A stretch of 64,000 nucleotides of DNA from Nocardioidaceae bacterium. Its GTDB lineage: Bacteria; Actinomycetota; Actinomycetes; Propionibacteriales; Nocardioidaceae. This document shows positions 53,970-64,000 of this stretch, piece by piece. How positions within the stretch are numbered: the stretch's first letter is position 1; the number at the start of each line of letters is the position of its first letter. Under the pieces are notes generated by a model. It saw only the letters and a list, made by a program, of their open reading frames with translations. It ran no database searches and had not been told where the DNA came from. Position numbers and translations under genes: made by a program. Where the stretch lies: contig JAGIBL010000001.1 in assembly GCA_017744365.1 (NCBI GenBank), forward strand, positions 989,416-1,053,415, read 5' to 3'.

Positions 53970-55230
53970 CGGCCTCCCGGAACCACTCGTCGCGCCGGCA
54001 GTGCCGACGGTCCAGCCGCAGGTCCACGAGCGCCCGGGCCTCGTCGTAGCGGCCGGCCCGGAGCAGTGCGGTCAGCAGGGTCTCCTCGACCACCTCGCGC
54101 TGGGCGTCGCTGCCGCCGACCCGCCAGACCTGGGGCCGCAGCCGGATCAGCTCGTCGGCGCAGGCACTGGGCTGGTCCAGGACGAGCAGGCGCAACGCCG
54201 TCGCCAGCGGGGCGATCACGCTGCTCTGCACCGGATCGGGCTGTGCGGCCGCCCAGCAGGCCAGGCTGCGCAGGCCGGCGGCGTCGTCCGCGGCGCACAG
54301 GGTGACCGCGGCGTGCAGCCCCACGAACGGGGTGCTCGGCCGCAGCAGCGTCTCGGGCGGCACGTCGACGGCGTCCTCGACGGCCGGCACTCCGGTGGCG
54401 CCCGGGGTGATCCGCCAGCGCCAGATCAGCGACCCGGTGTCGACGAGCGAGCGACAGCCGTGCACGTGCGCGGTCGTCAGCTGGCGCCGGTAGCGGTCCT
54501 CGACGGCTGCCAGGTCGCCGCTGCTGAGCTCGTGCAGCGCGGCGTGCCAGGCGTAGTGCGCCATGTTCTCGGTCTCGGCTCCGTCGGTGGCCATCCACGC
54601 GTCGATCCAGTCCAGCCCGGCGCGGTGGTCGCCGGTCTCGTAGTGCACGTGCGCCCGGGCGTGCGCGGCGTGGCCCGACCCCGGCCGCTGCTCCAGGGAC
54701 AGGGTGGCCAGGTCCAGCGCCTCGTCGAACCGGCCCTGCTCCTGGCGGACGAAGGCGAGCAACCCGGCGTGGAACCACGTCGTCGGCCGGGCGCCGGTAC
54801 AGGACTCGACGATCCACCACGCGTCCTCGGGGACCTGGGTGACGCCGGCGAAGGCGATCGTCGGGACCGCCGCGGCCAGCAGCAGCGCGTCGTCCGGATA
54901 GGCCTGCAGGTGCCGGACCAGCGCACGCCGGTCGCCCTCGATGTGACGGGCCACCGCGTCCACGTGGCTTCGCTCGTACGACGACGCCCGCCGAGCGTGC
55001 ATCCGGGCAGCCTGGAGCCGGCGTGGCACGTCGACCGGCGCGCAGAGCTCGTGCCCGAGCAGGGCCAGCGCGGCGTGCGCGAGCGCGAAGGTCGGGTCCA
55101 GGGCGAGCGCGCGGCCGAGGTGCTCGAGAGCACCGCGACGCAGCTGGAGGACGGCGTCGGCCCCCTCCAGGTACGCGCTGGCGGCGTCGGAGGAGGTGGT
55201 CAGGCGGCGGTCCGAGAGTCCGGTCGGCAT
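53962..55230 (-). CDS. TPR (TTC38-like) repeat protein
   Basis: A 422-residue all-helical protein with tetratricopeptide-like repeats (for example ALEHLGRALALDPTFALAHAALALLG; EQGRFDEALDLATLSLEQRPGSGHA), resembling the TTC38 family. No signal peptide. ATG 55230 is 6 nt after TAGTAT with a good -35 (see promoter), so it is leaderless. A scaffold role is likely; partners unknown. It may be linked to the divergent F420 gene at 55289. Confidence 0.75.
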   Translation of the reverse strand: MPTGLSDRRLTTSSDAASAYLEGADAVLQLRRGALEHLGRALALDPTFALAHAALALLGHELCAPVDVPRRLQAARMHARRASSYERSHVDAVARHIEGDRRALVRHLQAYPDDALLLAAAVPTIAFAGVTQVPEDAWWIVESCTGARPTTWFHAGLLAFVRQEQGRFDEALDLATLSLEQRPGSGHAAHARAHVHYETGDHRAGLDWIDAWMATDGAETENMAHYAWHAALHELSSGDLAAVEDRYRRQLTTAHVHGCRSLVDTGSLIWRWRITPGATGVPAVEDAVDVPPETLLRPSTPFVGLHAAVTLCAADDAAGLRSLACWAAAQPDPVQSSVIAPLATALRLLVLDQPSACADELIRLRPQVWRVGGSDAQREVVEETLLTALLRAGRYDEARALVDLRLDRRHCRRDEWFREAVS

Positions 55231-55236
55231 GAATTA

Positions 55237-55264
55237 ATACTAAACCCATAGACAATCAAGACAA
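55237..55264 (-). promoter_or_regulatory. Leaderless promoter of the TPR gene
   Basis: On the minus strand: -35 TTGTCT (55259-55264), 16-bp spacer, -10 TAGTAT (55237-55242), then 6 nt and the ATG. The predicted start site falls at or next to the ATG. The region is markedly AT-rich relative to its surroundings. Confidence 0.72.
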
Positions 55265-55288
55265 GGGTGCGCCGCCTAGGCTCGCGCC

Positions 55289-56173
55289 ATGGAACTTGGG
55301 TTGCACTACGCCAACTTCAGCCACCCCGACTGGCAGCACACGCTCGAGGACCGGCTCGCCGAGACCGTTCGCCTCGCCGACGAGGGCGGGGTCGCACTGG
55401 TCACCGTCATGGACCACTGGTTCCAGATGGAGAACCTCGGCGGGCCGTCCGAGCCGATGCTCGAGGGCTACACCACCCTCGGCTACCTGGCCGCGATCAC
55501 GAGCAACGTGCGACTCAGGCTGCTGGTCACCGGCGTCACCTACCGCCACCCGGGGCTGCTCGCCAAGACGGTCACCACGGTCGACCGGCTCTCCCGCGGC
55601 CGCGCCATGCTCGGCCTCGGCGCGGCGTGGTACGAGCGCGAGCACCTCGGCCTCGGCGTGCCGTTCCCGCCGATGGTGGAGCGGTTCGAGCGGCTCGAGG
55701 AGACGCTGCAGATCTGCCGGCAGCTGTGGAGCACCGACGACGGCCCGTACGACGGCCAGCACTACCGGCTCGCGGAGACGATCTGCGTGCCGCCGCCGTA
55801 CCAGCGCCCGACCTCGGGAGGACCGCCGATCATGATCGGCGGTAGCGGCGAGCGCAAGACGCTGCGTCTCGTCGCCAGGTACGCCGATGCCTGCAACCTC
55901 TTCGGCCGGACTCCCGAGGAGATCGCGCACAAGCTCGACGTGCTCCGCCGGCACTGCGACGACGTCGGTCGTGACTACGACGAGATCACCAAGACGATGA
56001 TCGGGACCCCGGCCGCGGACGGCCCCGAGTCCCCGGACGACTTCCTGCGCCGGATGAAGGGGTGCGCCGACGTCGGCATCGACCTGGTCACCGTGGTGCC
56101 GAGCGGGGACGACCCGGTGGCGTGGACCGAGGACGCGGTCGCGAACCTCGTGCCGCGGCTCGCCGAGCTGTGA
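55289..56173 (+). CDS. LLM-class F420-dependent oxidoreductase
   Basis: A 294-residue luciferase-like protein with LGLHYANFSHPDWQ opening, TTVDRLSRGRAMLGLGAAWYEREH and PIMIGGSGERKTLRLVARYAD, the F420-binding LLM pattern. ATG 55289 follows TAGGCT by 6 nt (leaderless). Not closely related to the steroid LLM protein in this window (25782). Divergent from the TPR gene; upstream of uvrC but probably separate. Reaction unknown. Confidence 0.83.
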   Translation: MELGLHYANFSHPDWQHTLEDRLAETVRLADEGGVALVTVMDHWFQMENLGGPSEPMLEGYTTLGYLAAITSNVRLRLLVTGVTYRHPGLLAKTVTTVDRLSRGRAMLGLGAAWYEREHLGLGVPFPPMVERFERLEETLQICRQLWSTDDGPYDGQHYRLAETICVPPPYQRPTSGGPPIMIGGSGERKTLRLVARYADACNLFGRTPEEIAHKLDVLRRHCDDVGRDYDEITKTMIGTPAADGPESPDDFLRRMKGCADVGIDLVTVVPSGDDPVAWTEDAVANLVPRLAEL

Positions 56174-56188
56174 CGCACTGTCGGATCC

Positions 56189-56288
56189 GCTCGGTAGCCT
56201 CGACTCGTGATCCTCGCTAGCGCTCGTCAACGAGGTCTCGGCCACTCGGCCTCGAGCAAGCTCGGGCGCTCGGTAGCCTCGACTCGTG
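56189..56288. repeat. Duplicated 21-bp uvrC start region flanking a REP-like segment
   Basis: A 21-bp sequence (GCTCGGTAGCCTCGACTCGT plus G) occurs at 56189-56209 and again at 56268-56288; the second copy ends with the uvrC GTG. Both copies contain TAGCCT-N6-GTG, a complete leaderless start. The 58 bp between them hold small inverted repeats (CCTCG...CGAGG; GAGG...CCTC) typical of REP-like elements. The first GTG opens a 28-codon frame that ends inside the uvrC start. Confidence 0.8.
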
Positions 56289-58280
56289 GCTGATCCCTCG
56301 ACGTACAAGCCGGAGCCGGGGTCGATCCCGACCCGACCCGGGGTCTACCGGTTCCGCGACAAGGACGGGCGCGTCGTCTACGTCGGCAAGGCGAAGAACC
56401 TGCGCGCCCGGCTGTCGTCGTACTTCCAGGACCTGGCCAACCTGCACCCGCGCACCCAGACCATGGTCACCACCGCGGCCGGCGTGGAGTGGACCGTCGT
56501 CGCCACCGAGGTCGAGGCTCTCCAGCTGGAGTACTCCTGGATCAAGGAGTTCGACCCGCGGTTCAACGTCAAGTACCGCGACGACAAGTCCTATCCCTGG
56601 CTGGCGGTGACGCTCTCCGAGGAGTACCCGCGGGTGATGGTCGGGCGGGGCGCCAAGAAGAAGGGCACCAAGTACTTCGGCCCGTACAGCCACGCGTGGG
56701 CGATCCGGGAGACGGTCGACCAGCTGCTCCGGGTGTTCCCGATGCGCTCGTGCAGCAACGGCGTGTTCAAGCGGTCCGGGCAGATCGGCCGTCCGTGCCT
56801 GCTCGGCTACATCGACAAGTGCTCGGCGCCGTGCATCGGCCGGGTGGACGCCGACGAGCACCGCCGGATCGCCGAGGACTTCTGCGACTTCATCGGCGGG
56901 CGCACCGACGCGTTCGTGAAGAAGGTCGAGCGGCAGATGTACGCCGCGTCCGACGCTCAGGAGTACGAGCGCGCGGCCCGGCTGCGCGACGACCTCTCCG
57001 CGCTCAACAAGGCCTTGGAGCGGCAAGCGGTGGTCTTCGGTGACGGCACCGACGCCGACGTGATCGCGCTCGCCGAGGACCCGCTCGAGGTCGCCGTGCA
57101 GATCTTCCACGTCCGCGCCGGGCGCATCCGCGGCCAGCGGGGCTGGGTGGCCGACCGGGTGGCGGACCTGGACACCGGCGGCCTGGTCGGGGAGTTCCTG
57201 CTGCAGCTGTACGCCGGTGAGGAGGGTGACGCGATCCCGCGCGAGATCCTGGTGCCGGCGCTGCCCGAGGACGCCTCGACGTTCGAGCAGCTGCTCAGCG
57301 AGTCGCGGGGCAGCCGGGTCACCATCCGGGTGCCGCAGCGCGGCGACAAGAAGGCCCTGCAGCAGACGGTCGCGCAGAACGCCGCCCAGTCGCTGGCGCT
57401 GCACAAGACCAAGCGGGCCAGCGACCTGACCGCGCGCAACCAGGCGCTGGAGGAGATCCAGAAGGCGCTCGAGCTGCCGACCGCGCCGTTGCGGATCGAG
57501 TGCTACGACATCTCCAACCTGCAGGGCACCGAGGTGGTCGCCTCGATGGTCGTCTTCGAGGACGGCCTGGCCCGCAAGGGGGAGTACCGCCGGTTCGTCA
57601 TCAAGGGCGTCCAGGGGCAGAACGACGTGGCGTCGATGCACGAGGTGATCACGCGCCGGTTCCGCCGGTTGCTCGACGAGCGGATCGAGCGCCCGGATCT
57701 CGCCAACGGCGAGGTCGACCCTGAGTCCGGTCCGCTGCTGGTCGACCCGGACACCGGCAAGCCGCGCAAGTTCGCCTACACCCCGGGACTGGTCGTGGTC
57801 GACGGCGGTCCGCCGCAGGTGGCCGCGGCGCAGCGAGCGCTGGACGAGCTCGGCATCGACGACGTGCCCGTCTGCGGGCTGGCCAAGCGGCTCGAGGAGG
57901 TCTGGCTGCCGGGTGACCCGGACCCGGTCATCATGCCGCGCAGCAGCGAGGGGCTGTACCTGCTCCAGCGCATCCGCGACGAGGCGCACCGGTTCGCGAT
58001 CACCCACCACCGGTCCCGGCGGTCGAAGTCGATGGTGGAGTCGCTGCTCGACGACGTGCCCGGCCTGGGCGAGGTGCGGCGCAAGACCCTGGTCAAGCAC
58101 TTCGGCTCGCTGAAGAAGCTGCGCGCCGCCACCCCCGAGGAGATCGCCGAGGTGCCTGGGATCGGTCCCGCCACCGCCCGGTCGATCGCCGAGGCGGTCG
58201 CGCGCGAGTCTGCCGCCCGCCAGGATTCGACCCAGGCTGTGTCGGTGAACACCGCGACCGGCGAGATCATCGAGGAGTGA
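56286..58280 (+). CDS. uvrC: Excinuclease ABC subunit C
   Basis: A 664-residue UvrC. The N-terminal GIY-YIG nuclease reads [30 protein letters not shown]; the UVR motif for UvrB lies near [20 protein letters not shown]; the RNase H-like C-terminal nuclease has [10 protein letters not shown] and [13 protein letters not shown]; HhH motifs [19 protein letters not shown] and [17 protein letters not shown] end the protein. Makes the dual incisions in nucleotide excision repair. GTG 56286 lies 6 nt after TAGCCT (leaderless). It starts the uvrC-rapZ-yvcK operon. No LexA box is seen here. Confidence 0.95.
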   Translation: MADPSTYKPEPGSIPTRPGVYRFRDKDGRVVYVGKAKNLRARLSSYFQDLANLHPRTQTMVTTAAGVEWTVVATEVEALQLEYSWIKEFDPRFNVKYRDDKSYPWLAVTLSEEYPRVMVGRGAKKKGTKYFGPYSHAWAIRETVDQLLRVFPMRSCSNGVFKRSGQIGRPCLLGYIDKCSAPCIGRVDADEHRRIAEDFCDFIGGRTDAFVKKVERQMYAASDAQEYERAARLRDDLSALNKALERQAVVFGDGTDADVIALAEDPLEVAVQIFHVRAGRIRGQRGWVADRVADLDTGGLVGEFLLQLYAGEEGDAIPREILVPALPEDASTFEQLLSESRGSRVTIRVPQRGDKKALQQTVAQNAAQSLALHKTKRASDLTARNQALEEIQKALELPTAPLRIECYDISNLQGTEVVASMVVFEDGLARKGEYRRFVIKGVQGQNDVASMHEVITRRFRRLLDERIERPDLANGEVDPESGPLLVDPDTGKPRKFAYTPGLVVVDGGPPQVAAAQRALDELGIDDVPVCGLAKRLEEVWLPGDPDPVIMPRSSEGLYLLQRIRDEAHRFAITHHRSRRSKSMVESLLDDVPGLGEVRRKTLVKHFGSLKKLRAATPEEIAEVPGIGPATARSIAEAVARESAARQDSTQAVSVNTATGEIIEE

Positions 58281-59206
58281 CCGCGATGCAACCTGACTCG
58301 ACCAACGGGCTCGCGCCCGACGACACCGGCGAGATCCCCGTCATCGGCCAGCTCGGCGAGCTGGTCGTCGTCACCGGGATGACCGGCGCCGGCCGCAGCA
58401 CCGCCGCCAAGGAGCTCGAGGACCTCGGCTACTTCGTCGTCGACAACCTGCCGCCGGCCCTGGTCACCGAGGTGGTGCGGCTGGTCGACGAGCAGTTCGG
58501 CCGGGACCAGCCCATCGCGGTCGTGGTCGACGTACGGGGCGGGACGCGGTTCGGTGAGCTTCGCGAGGACCTGGCCCAGCACCTGCCCACCCGGCGGCAC
58601 TCGCTGCTGTTCCTGGAGGCCGACGACGACATCCTGGTCCGCCGCCAGGAGGCCGCCCGGCGCCCGCACCCGCTGCAGGGCAACGGACGGCTCCTCGACG
58701 GCATCACCCGGGAGCGCGTGGTGATGAGCCAGCTGCGCGGCGACGCGGACGTGGTCGTCGACACGACTCCGCTCAACGTGCACCAGCTCAAGGACAAGGT
58801 GGCCGCCGCGTTCGGCAAACCCGAGGCGATGCGGCTCAAGGTCACCGTGGTCTCGTTCGGCTTCAAGTACGGCGTCCCGGTGGACGCCGACCTGCTCGCC
58901 GACATGCGGTTCCTGCCGAACCCGTTCTGGGTGCCCGAGCTCAAGGAGCTCACCGGGCAGGACGCCGCGGTGGCGTCGTACGTGAAGGACCGGACCGACG
59001 CGAAGACGTTCCTGGAGCGGTACGTGCCGGTGATCGAGACCGTCGGCGAGGGCTACCTGCGCGAGGGCAAGCGGTTCATGACGGTGGCGATCGGCTGCAC
59101 CGGTGGCAAGCACCGCAGCGTGGCGATGTCGGAGGAGATCGCCGCCCGGCTGCGCGACCTCGGCTTCGACGCGGAGGCCACCCACCGCGACCTGGGACGC
59201 GAATGA
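58277..59206 (+). CDS. rapZ: RNase adapter/nucleotide-binding protein RapZ (YvcJ)
   Basis: A 309-residue P-loop protein with [18 protein letters not shown] (Walker A, near residue 33), Asp/Thr-rich middle, and [18 protein letters not shown] near the C-terminus. RapZ binds nucleotides and, in E. coli, controls GlmS via RNA processing; the actinobacterial role is less clear. GTG 58277 overlaps the uvrC stop (GTGA); an ATG three codons later is an alternative. Coupled to the next gene by ATGA. Confidence 0.92.
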   Translation: MTAMQPDSTNGLAPDDTGEIPVIGQLGELVVVTGMTGAGRSTAAKELEDLGYFVVDNLPPALVTEVVRLVDEQFGRDQPIAVVVDVRGGTRFGELREDLAQHLPTRRHSLLFLEADDDILVRRQEAARRPHPLQGNGRLLDGITRERVVMSQLRGDADVVVDTTPLNVHQLKDKVAAAFGKPEAMRLKVTVVSFGFKYGVPVDADLLADMRFLPNPFWVPELKELTGQDAAVASYVKDRTDAKTFLERYVPVIETVGEGYLREGKRFMTVAIGCTGGKHRSVAMSEEIAARLRDLGFDAEATHRDLGRE

Positions 59207-60168
59207 CCAGCTGGAGCAACGAACCGGCGGTCGTCGCGCTCGGCGGTGGGCACGGGCTGGCCGCCTCGCTCGCCGCTCTGCGCCGGCTGACCGGTGACCT
59301 GACCGCGGTGGTGACGGTGGCCGACAACGGCGGCTCCTCGGGCCGGCTCCGCGAGGAGTTCGGGGTGCTGCCGCCCGGCGACCTGCGGATGGCGCTGGCC
59401 GCGCTCTGCGGCGACGACCGCTGGGGGCAGACCTGGGCGAAGGTGCTCCAGCACCGGTTCTCCTCGGACGGACCCACCGACGGGCACGCGGTCGGCAACC
59501 TGCTGATCGTCGCGCTCTGGGAGCTGCTCGGCGACCACGTCTCCGGGCTCGACTGGGTGGGCAGCCTGCTCGGCGCTCGCGGCCGGGTGCTCCCGATGGC
59601 CGTCACGCCGCTGGACATCACCGCGGACGTCGCGCTTCCGGGGTCCCACGAGGTGACCGTGGTGCGCGGCCAGGTCGAGGTGGCCACCACGCCGGGCGAG
59701 GTGCTCGAGGTCTACCTGGACCCGGCCGATCCGAAGGCCTGTCCCGAGGCGGTGCGCGCCCTCGCCGACGCCGACTGGGTCGTGCTCGGCCCGGGCTCCT
59801 GGTACTCCTCGGTGATCCCGCACGTGCTCGTGCCCGAGCTGCGCGACGCGCTGACCAGCAGCCCGGCCCGGGTCGTGGTGAACCTCAACCTGGCGGCCCA
59901 GCCGGGGGAGACCGACGGGTTCACGCCGGAGGACCACCTCGCGGTGCTGCACCGGCACGCCCCCGACCTGGTTGTCGACACGGTGCTGGCCGACCGGACC
60001 GCGGTCGCGCACCACGACGCCCTCCGCGCCGCGACCGAGGCGCTCGGCGCCGTGCTGGTCGTCGACGACGTCGCCCGCGACGACGCCCCGGACCAGCACG
60101 ACCCGGAGAAGCTGGCCCGCGCCTACGCCACGTTGATGGGTCGCCCCGGCGAAAAGTCGGTCCGGTAG
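59203..60168 (+). CDS. yvcK: Gluconeogenesis factor YvcK/CofD-like protein
   Basis: A 321-residue protein of the CofD/YvcK family: [16 protein letters not shown] near residue 10 (GGGxG), [23 protein letters not shown] and [24 protein letters not shown]. In Bacillus and mycobacteria YvcK is needed for growth on some carbon sources and peptidoglycan synthesis. ATG 59203 overlaps the rapZ stop by 4 nt. The trio uvrC-rapZ-yvcK followed by whiA is a standard actinobacterial order. Confidence 0.92.
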   Translation: MTSWSNEPAVVALGGGHGLAASLAALRRLTGDLTAVVTVADNGGSSGRLREEFGVLPPGDLRMALAALCGDDRWGQTWAKVLQHRFSSDGPTDGHAVGNLLIVALWELLGDHVSGLDWVGSLLGARGRVLPMAVTPLDITADVALPGSHEVTVVRGQVEVATTPGEVLEVYLDPADPKACPEAVRALADADWVVLGPGSWYSSVIPHVLVPELRDALTSSPARVVVNLNLAAQPGETDGFTPEDHLAVLHRHAPDLVVDTVLADRTAVAHHDALRAATEALGAVLVVDDVARDDAPDQHDPEKLARAYATLMGRPGEKSVR

Positions 60169-60208
60169 CACGCAGCGGCGTCACCACGAATGGCTTAGGG
60201 TTGCCCGC

Positions 60209-61195
60209 ATGGCGATGACGGCACAGGTGAAGGCGGAGCTGGCCAACACCCCGGTCACCAAGACGTGTTGCCGCAAGTCCGAGGTCTCCTCGATGCTCCG
60301 TTTCGCCGATGCGCTGCACCTGGTCAACGGCGGCATCGTGGTCGAGGCCGAGCTGGACACCGGTGCCGCCGCCCGCCGGCTGCGCAAGGACATCGCCGAG
60401 GTCTTCGGCCACGAGTCCGAGGTCATCCTGCTCAAGGGCAACGGCCTGCGTCGCGCCACCCACTACATCGTCCGGGTCTCCCGGGACGGCGAGTCCCTGG
60501 CCCGGCAGACCGGGCTGATCGACCAGCGCAACCGGCCGGTCCGTGGCCTGCCGCCGCAGGTCGTCTCCGGTTCCGGGTGCGACGCCGTCGCGGCCTGGCG
60601 TGGCGCCTTCCTGGCGCACGGCTCGCTGACCGAGCCCGGTCGGTCGTCCTCGCTCGAGGTCACCTGCCCCGGCCCCGAGGCCGCGCTGGCCCTGGTCGGG
60701 TCCGCCCGCCGGCTCGGCATCGGCGCCAAGGCCCGCGAGGTCCGTGGCGTGGACCGGGTGGTGATCCGCGACGGCGACGCGATCGGCCAGCTGCTGACCC
60801 GGCTGGGCGCCCACGAGTCGCTGCTGGCCTGGGAGGAGCGCCGGATGCGGCGCGAGGTGCGGGCCACCGCCAACCGGCTGGCCAACTTCGATGACGCCAA
60901 CCTGCGCCGCTCGGCCCGTGCCGCGGTGGCGGCCGGCGCCCGGGTGATGCGGGCGCTGGAGATCCTCGGCGAGGACATCCCCGACCACCTGCGCCAGGCG
61001 GGCAAGCTGCGCCTCGAGCACAAGCAGGCGTCCCTGGAGGAGCTCGGCCAGCTGCACGACCCGGTGCTCACCAAGGACGCCATCGCCGGGCGCATCCGCC
61101 GGCTGCTCGCGATGGCCGACAAGAAGGCCGAGGAGCTCGGGATCCCGGACACGGAGTCCTCGCTGACGCCTGAGATGCTCGCCGACGAGGCGTGA
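60209..61195 (+). CDS. whiA: Sporulation-type regulator WhiA
   Basis: A 328-residue WhiA protein. The N-terminal part is a degenerate LAGLIDADG homing-endonuclease fold ([36 protein letters not shown]), and the C-terminal part is a helix-turn-helix domain ([43 protein letters not shown]). Controls sporulation or division genes with WhiB in Streptomyces; present also in non-sporulating actinobacteria. ATG 60209 is 7 nt after TAGGGT (60196-60201), so it is leaderless. Confidence 0.94.
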   Translation: MAMTAQVKAELANTPVTKTCCRKSEVSSMLRFADALHLVNGGIVVEAELDTGAAARRLRKDIAEVFGHESEVILLKGNGLRRATHYIVRVSRDGESLARQTGLIDQRNRPVRGLPPQVVSGSGCDAVAAWRGAFLAHGSLTEPGRSSSLEVTCPGPEAALALVGSARRLGIGAKAREVRGVDRVVIRDGDAIGQLLTRLGAHESLLAWEERRMRREVRATANRLANFDDANLRRSARAAVAAGARVMRALEILGEDIPDHLRQAGKLRLEHKQASLEELGQLHDPVLTKDAIAGRIRRLLAMADKKAEELGIPDTESSLTPEMLADEA

Positions 61196-61253
61196 CTCAC
61201 ACCTGACTCACACGGCGGACGTCGCCTTCGGCGCCACGATCGGAGCGCGGTAG

Positions 61254-62303
<1,050 letters not shown>

Positions 62304-62307
62304 CGAC

Positions 62308-63498
62308 GTGGCGGGGATCGACTCTCTGGGTGACCTGACCGGCAAGCGCGTCCTGGTCCGCTCGGACCTGAACGTGCCGCTGGACGGCACCCTGATCACG
62401 GACGACGGCCGCATCCGGGCGTCTCTGCCGACGATCCAGGCGCTCGCCGCGAAGGGCGCCCGGGTCGTGGTGATGGCCCATCTCGGCCGTCCCCAGGGCG
62501 AGCCGGACCCGGCGTACTCGCTGGCCCCGGTGGCCGCGCGTCTCGCCGAGCTGCTCGGCTCGCCGGTCGCCTTCGCCACCGACACCGTGGGCGCCTCGGC
62601 GACCGAGACCGTCGCCGGGCTCGGGGACGGCGAGGTCGCGCTGCTGGAGAACGTCCGGTTCAATGCCGGGGAGACCAGCAAGGACGACGCCGAGCGCGGT
62701 GCCTTCGCCGACCAGCTGGCCGCCCTCGGCGACGCCTTCGTCAGCGACGGCTTCGGCGTGGTGCACCGCAAGCAGGCTTCGGTGTACGACGTCGCGCAGC
62801 GGTTGCCGCACGCCATGGGCGGCCTGGTCGCAGCCGAGATCGAGGTGCTCACCCAGCTCACCGAGCGTCCCGAACGCCCGTACGCCGTCGTGCTCGGCGG
62901 CTCGAAGGTCTCCGACAAGCTCGGCGTGATCGACAACCTGCTCGGCAAGGCCGACAAGCTGCTCATCGGCGGCGGGATGCTGTTCACCTTCCTCAAGGCC
63001 CAGGGCAAGGAGATCGGTGCCTCGTTGCTCGAGGAGGATCAGGTTCAGACCTGCGCCGACTACCTGGCGCGTGCCGCGAACCAGGGCGTGGAGCTGATCT
63101 TGCCGACCGACATCGTGGTCGCGGACAAGTTCGGCGACGAGGCCTCCGCCCAGGTGGTCCCGGCCGACGCGATCCCGGCGGACAAGGTCGGACTGGACAT
63201 CGGGCCCGAGTCGGGCAAGGCGTTCGCGGCGGCGCTCGCGGACGCACGCACCGTCTTCTGGAACGGCCCGATGGGCGTCTTCGAGCAGGCCGCGTTCGCC
63301 GAGGGCACCCGCGCGGTCGCGCAGGCGCTCACCGAGATCGACGGCCTGTCCGTGGTGGGCGGGGGAGACTCGGCCGCCGCGGTGCGCCAGCTCGGCTTCG
63401 ACGAGTCCGCCTTCGGGCACATCTCCACCGGCGGCGGCGCGTCGCTGGAGTACCTCGAGGGCAAGACCCTCCCGGGCATCGACGTACTGAAGGACTGA
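62308..63498 (+). CDS. pgk: Phosphoglycerate kinase
   Basis: A 396-residue kinase of standard length. The N-terminal substrate site shows [26 protein letters not shown] and [15 protein letters not shown]; the nucleotide domain has [28 protein letters not shown] and [18 protein letters not shown] 62308 is 4 nt after gap, with no separate ribosome-binding site evident, so translation is probably coupled. It makes ATP from 1,3-bisphosphoglycerate. Confidence 0.95.
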   Translation: MAGIDSLGDLTGKRVLVRSDLNVPLDGTLITDDGRIRASLPTIQALAAKGARVVVMAHLGRPQGEPDPAYSLAPVAARLAELLGSPVAFATDTVGASATETVAGLGDGEVALLENVRFNAGETSKDDAERGAFADQLAALGDAFVSDGFGVVHRKQASVYDVAQRLPHAMGGLVAAEIEVLTQLTERPERPYAVVLGGSKVSDKLGVIDNLLGKADKLLIGGGMLFTFLKAQGKEIGASLLEEDQVQTCADYLARAANQGVELILPTDIVVADKFGDEASAQVVPADAIPADKVGLDIGPESGKAFAAALADARTVFWNGPMGVFEQAAFAEGTRAVAQALTEIDGLSVVGGGDSAAAVRQLGFDESAFGHISTGGGASLEYLEGKTLPGIDVLKD

Positions 63499-63501
63499 GC
63501 C

Positions 63502-64000
63502 GTGGCGCAGACTCGCACCCCGCTGATGGCGGGGAACTGGAAGATGAACCTCAACCACCTCGAGGCGGTGCACCTCGTGCAGAAGCTGGCGCTCGCGCTG
63601 GCGGACAAGAAGCACGACTTCAGCCGCGTCGAGGTGGCGGTGGTGCCGCCGTTCACCGACCTGCGCTCGGTGCAGACCCTGGTCGACGGCGACCGGCTGC
63701 AGATCCGGTACGGCGCCCAGGACGTCTCGGTGCACGACAACGGCGCCTACACCGGGGAGATCTCGGCCGCGATGCTGGCCAAGCTCGGCTGCTCGTACGT
63801 CGTGGTCGGGCACTCGGAGCGTCGTGAGTACCACGGCGAGGACGACGCGCTGGTCAACGCCAAGGCGAAGAAGGCGCTGGCGGGCGGGATGACCCCGATC
63901 GTCTGCGTCGGCGAGGGCCTGGAGATCCGGCAGGCCGGCGAGCACGTCAGCCACTGCGTGACCCAGACCGACGGCTCGCTGGCCGGGTTCACGGCCGCGC
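63502..64000 (+). CDS. tpiA: Triosephosphate isomerase, 3' end outside window
   Basis: The 5' 499 nt (about 166 codons) of a TIM. Visible: [12 protein letters not shown] with the catalytic Lys, [31 protein letters not shown] and [16 protein letters not shown] with the catalytic His. The Glu of the YEPVWAIGTG segment and the C-terminal half are past the window edge. GTG 63502 is 3 nt after pgk. Interconverts DHAP and GAP. Confidence 0.94.
   Translation, partial: MAQTRTPLMAGNWKMNLNHLEAVHLVQKLALALADKKHDFSRVEVAVVPPFTDLRSVQTLVDGDRLQIRYGAQDVSVHDNGAYTGEISAAMLAKLGCSYVVVGHSERREYHGEDDALVNAKAKKALAGGMTPIVCVGEGLEIRQAGEHVSHCVTQTDGSLAGFTAA

Overview
The window is high-GC actinobacterial DNA, most likely from a Nocardioides-like member of the Nocardioidaceae. 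The evidence is frequent GTG starts, ATGA/GTGA-overlapped operons, mycobacterial-type steroid genes and the whiA / rapZ / yvcK / uvrC / gap-pgk-tpi block. I see no rRNA, tRNA, transposase, phage gene or CRISPR array. Gene names come from recalled family sequences and gene order, not from a database search.

Regions 1-9008 and 17500-43969 form a steroid (cholesterol/phytosterol) catabolic locus laid out much like the Mycobacterium tuberculosis kstR2/kstR region. Left: an SDR (ipdF-like, cut by the window edge), kstR2, fadA6, then a convergent echA20-ipdA-ipdB-ipdC operon for opening the last two rings, and two further SDR genes that share a divergent KstR2 operator (7333-7350). Right: fadA5 and cyp125 (divergent), ltp3/ltp4 with a Zn-ribbon/OB-fold partner, an F420-dependent (LLM) oxidoreductase with a FadD8-like ligase, echA19 and fadD19 (divergent), an FMN nitronate-monooxygenase-like gene, fadD17-fadE27-fadE26, and kshA / small CxxC protein / kshB. 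Five KstR-type boxes (TnnAACnnGTTnnA) sit exactly at the divergent promoters of this half.

Between the two halves lies an ~8.5 kb island (9015-17496) that is not part of the known steroid pathway: an NMT1/SsuA-type ABC transporter, a dihydroxyphthalate-decarboxylase-like protein, an amidase, a HisC-like aminotransferase, a DUF6282-like amidohydrolase, an IclR regulator and a RidA protein. Two 42-bp elements (15024-15065 and 16146-16187) that match at 30 of 42 positions lie before the transporter operon and before the amidohydrolase/iclR pair. I read them as operators of this IclR protein, and the island as an uncharacterised uptake-and-degradation system for a nitrogen-containing compound.

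From 43957 on the content is mostly housekeeping: pssA-psd, a GMC oxidoreductase, a membrane adenylate/guanylate cyclase, an MBL hydrolase, a mycothiol-dependent-isomerase-like protein, uvrA (LexA/SOS box), a Rieske lipoprotein, a TPR protein, an LLM oxidoreductase, then uvrC-rapZ-yvcK, whiA, gap-pgk-tpiA (last cut by the window edge).

Three things recur. Many genes have a TAnnnT hexamer exactly 6-7 nt before the start codon, the mark of leaderless transcripts, and this fixes several starts. There are three unusual small repeat nests (3711-3849, 30759-30834, 56189-56288). A SIR2-like/DUF4917 gene and a small conserved protein preceded by three tandem octamers sit between the steroid genes. 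No stretch longer than 300 bases lacks a gene.
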